Part shown: positions 62,412 through 64,000 of the stretch, piece after piece
How positions within the stretch are numbered: the first letter of the stretch is position 1
Layout of the letters: each line of letters starts with the position of its first letter
The notes under the pieces: model-generated
What the model was told of the DNA's origin: nothing
Database searches by the model: none
The model's input: only the letters and a program-made list of their open reading frames with translations
Source: Burkholderia sp. SRS-46
GTDB lineage: Bacteria > Pseudomonadota > Gammaproteobacteria > Burkholderiales > Burkholderiaceae
NCBI RefSeq assembly: GCF_004343775.1
Contig: NZ_PTXL01000008.1
Coordinates: 546,699-610,698 of the forward strand
Direction: 5' to 3'
Length of the DNA stretch: 64,000 bases
Made by a program: the position numbers and the translations under genes

Positions 62412-63044
62412 TCAGCGCCGCAGCAGGTACGCGAGCAGCAACTCGGTGTTCATCCTGACCATCTCCGTGCGCTCGTCGGGCTGGCTGAAGTCGCGTCCGA
62501 GCGTCGCGGCGAGCGTGAAGCGGTTCGACACGACGTAATAGCCGAGCCCCGACAGGGTCACGTAGAAGCGCAGCGGATCGACGTCGGTGCGGAACAGCCC
62601 GGCCTTCTGGCCGCGCGTGAGCACGTTGCCGAGCATCGCGACGATCGGCGAGATCATTTCGCGGATCCGCGACGACTTGTGCAGGTAGCGGGCCTCGTGC
62701 AGGTTTTCGTTGTTGATGAGCCGCAGCAGCTCGGGGTGGTCCCGGTAGTAGTCCCACACGAAGTGCGCGAGCCGCGTGACCGCCTCGACCGGCGCGACGC
62801 CGTCCAGCTCGAGCACGCGTTCGGCGTCGGTCAACGCGGAAAACGCATGTTCGAGCACGGCGGTGAACAGCTGCTCCTTGCTGCCGAAGTAGTAATAGAG
62901 CATGCGCTCGTTGGTTTCCGCCCGGCGCGCGATCTGGTCGACGCGTGCGCCAAACAAGCCCCCACTCGCGAATTCCTCTGCCGCTGCCATCAGGATGCGG
63001 CGACGGGTGCCTTCAGGATCTCTTTTGATTTTTGGCTGATTCAT
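62412..63044 (-). CDS. TetR/AcrR-family regulator
   Basis: 210 residues. The N-terminal helix-turn-helix reads RRRILMAAAEEFASGGLFGARVDQIARRAETNERMLYYYFGSK (in parts). A large ligand-binding C-terminal domain follows with no recognised effector. Divergent from rnfB with a 253-bp gap, and convergent with phaZ; it may control either, or itself. Confidence 0.88.
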   Translation of the reverse strand: MNQPKIKRDPEGTRRRILMAAAEEFASGGLFGARVDQIARRAETNERMLYYYFGSKEQLFTAVLEHAFSALTDAERVLELDGVAPVEAVTRLAHFVWDYYRDHPELLRLINNENLHEARYLHKSSRIREMISPIVAMLGNVLTRGQKAGLFRTDVDPLRFYVTLSGLGYYVVSNRFTLAATLGRDFSQPDERTEMVRMNTELLLAYLLRR

Positions 63045-63216
63045 GGTGGCGTGTTTTGCTATGTGAGCCGCGTCATCCGGATCGGTCGCCACGCCGCGTC
63101 TGCGTTGGCGACCCTCGAACGGGCACGCCGCGTACGGCGTCCCTCCTGCTGCGCCCCTGCAAAAAGCGCTTCGATTATGCGCACAGACGCCGTCAAGCGC
63201 AATGCGGGAAATCGGC

Positions 63217-63222
63217 GATAAT
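63217..63222 (+). promoter_or_regulatory. Putative -10 for rnfB
   Basis: GATAAT on the plus strand in the tetR-rnfB gap. A start near 63229 gives a leader of about 69 nt. The -35 is not clear. Confidence 0.4.
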
Positions 63223-63297
63223 CGTGTTTTGGCAAACCTTTCCGGCCGCGCCCGCCGCGGCCGAGAGACATTCGGCGCATCGGCGCCCGCTGTCACC

Positions 63298-64000
63298 GTG
63301 ACCGATTCCAAGACACTCGCAGATCGCATCGAAGATCTGCTTCCCCAGACGCAATGCACGAAGTGCGGCTATGAAGGCTGCCGCCCGTACGCCGACGCGA
63401 TCGCCGCCGGCGACGCGAACTACAACCAGTGCCCGCCAGGCGGCGCCGAAGGCGTCGCGCGTCTCGCGCGCCTGCTCGGCAGGCCGGTGATCCCGCTGAA
63501 CCCGGTCAACGGCGAAGAGCGCCCGCGCCCCGTCGCGGTGATCGACGAAAGCCTGTGCATCGGCTGCACGCTGTGCATGCAGGCCTGCCCGGTCGACGCG
63601 ATCGTCGGCGCGCCGAAGCAGATGCATACGGTGATCGCGTCGCTCTGCACCGGCTGCGACCTGTGCGTGCCGCCCTGCCCGGTCGACTGCATCGCGATGG
63701 TGCCCGTCACGGGCGAGCACACCGGCTGGGACGCATGGACGCCGGCGCAGGCCGACGCCGCGCGCGAGCGCCACGACCGCCGCCTCGCGCGTGCGCGCCG
63801 CGAACGCGAAGCGGCCGAAGCGCGCGCGGCCGCGCGCCGCGCGGCGAGCGCCGCGCCGCCGTTGAACCACATCTTGCGCGCGTGGCCGAATTCCGCCGAG
63901 CCGGGCGCGCCGAACCCGAATGCCAGCACGTCGCGGGCGCGCGGATCGAGTGCCGCGCGATCGTTGCCGGGGGGATTCGCCGTCATGCAAGCTCCAGGAC
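63298..64000 (+). CDS. rnfB: RnfB-type ferredoxin protein, chimeric from 63845 and running off the window
   Basis: Starts with GTG at 63298 (TDSKTLADRIEDLL). It has the N-terminal 4Fe-4S site CTKCGYEGC, then two ferredoxin motifs CIGCTLCMQACPVDA and CTGCDLCVPPCPVDC, and a coiled Arg/Ala tail from about residue 155. This is the orphan RnfB found near nth in Burkholderia; it donates electrons in Fe-S or redox pathways. From 63845 the DNA is the 3658-3813 repeat, so the tail after residue about 183 is translated from the antisense of the DUF924 gene and does not look like RnfB. The frame stays open to 64000. Either a broken gene or an assembly chimera. Confidence 0.85.
   Translation, partial: MTDSKTLADRIEDLLPQTQCTKCGYEGCRPYADAIAAGDANYNQCPPGGAEGVARLARLLGRPVIPLNPVNGEERPRPVAVIDESLCIGCTLCMQACPVDAIVGAPKQMHTVIASLCTGCDLCVPPCPVDCIAMVPVTGEHTGWDAWTPAQADAARERHDRRLARARREREAAEARAAARRAASAAPPLNHILRAWPNSAEPGAPNPNASTSRARGSSAARSLPGGFAVMQAPG
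63845..64000. repeat. 156-bp direct repeat, copy 2 (out of context)
   Basis: Matches 3658-3813 over all 156 bases except C at 63917 (A in copy 1). Immediately before it, the rnfB sequence (GCGGCGA) differs from copy 1 (GCATCGA), which marks the junction. A GC-rich microhomology of about 18 bases means the exact join could be a little further in. The copy changes the conserved Trp of DUF924 FWFG to Gly. Confidence 0.95.

Overview
The window is high-GC, gene-dense DNA with the gene content of a Burkholderia chromosome, most likely the Burkholderia cepacia complex. The main pointers are the kdp operon, the upp/yebC/purD/hemF/nadD/rsfS/rlmH/maf/rng housekeeping run, a lipopolysaccharide-core cluster with waaL, msbA and dnaE, an intracellular PHB depolymerase, and an RnfB-type ferredoxin gene. 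The genus is inferred from gene content and protein style; the species cannot be fixed from sequence alone. I see no rRNA, tRNA, CRISPR array, transposase or phage gene.

Layout. 1-9.2 kb: the end of a LOG-family gene, a short-chain dehydrogenase, an ArnT-like glycosyltransferase, then a minus-strand block (DUF924, AlaX, truncated globin, ABC permease, DUF4126, the guanidinium exporter gdx under a guanidine-II riboswitch, and a DUF333 protein). 9.3-17.7 kb: a complete kdp locus on the minus strand, read as a 35-codon membrane ORF, kdpF, kdpA, kdpB, kdpC, an intrinsic terminator, then kdpD and kdpE, with a KdpE-like operator upstream. 17.9-20.3 kb: quinone oxidoreductase, methylglyoxal synthase and an SDR-fold protein without the catalytic Tyr/Lys. 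20.4-28.3 kb: plus-strand housekeeping genes for pyrimidine salvage, purine synthesis, haem, NAD, ribosome silencing, 23S rRNA methylation, nucleotide sanitation and RNase G. 28.4-33.5 kb: small secreted proteins, YggL, a start-less Gly/Thr-rich remnant, a PRC-barrel lipoprotein coupled to an MFS transporter, an FUSC protein and RcnB. 33.6-46.1 kb: LPS-core glycosyltransferases, WaaL, MsbA and DNA polymerase III alpha. 46.3-52.5 kb: TrhO, GluQ-RS, RhlE, an MliC-like inhibitor, PurT and a META/HslJ lipoprotein. 52.6-64 kb: a very large FtsK, a lactonase, a GH15 glucanohydrolase, PhaZ, a TetR regulator and rnfB.

The points most worth checking are these. (i) A 156-bp near-identical copy of 3658-3813 appears at 63845-64000, where it breaks rnfB; this is either a real 60-kb-spaced duplication or an assembly/chimera artefact. 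(ii) A clear two-hairpin guanidine-II (mini-ykkC) riboswitch precedes gdx. (iii) A small membrane ORF is translationally coupled ahead of kdpF. (iv) nadD appears to have only a CTG start. (v) FtsK carries a linker of about 900 residues. (vi) A promoter with repeats precedes phaZ. Long antisense reading frames are widespread because of GC-rich third codon positions and were not called as genes.
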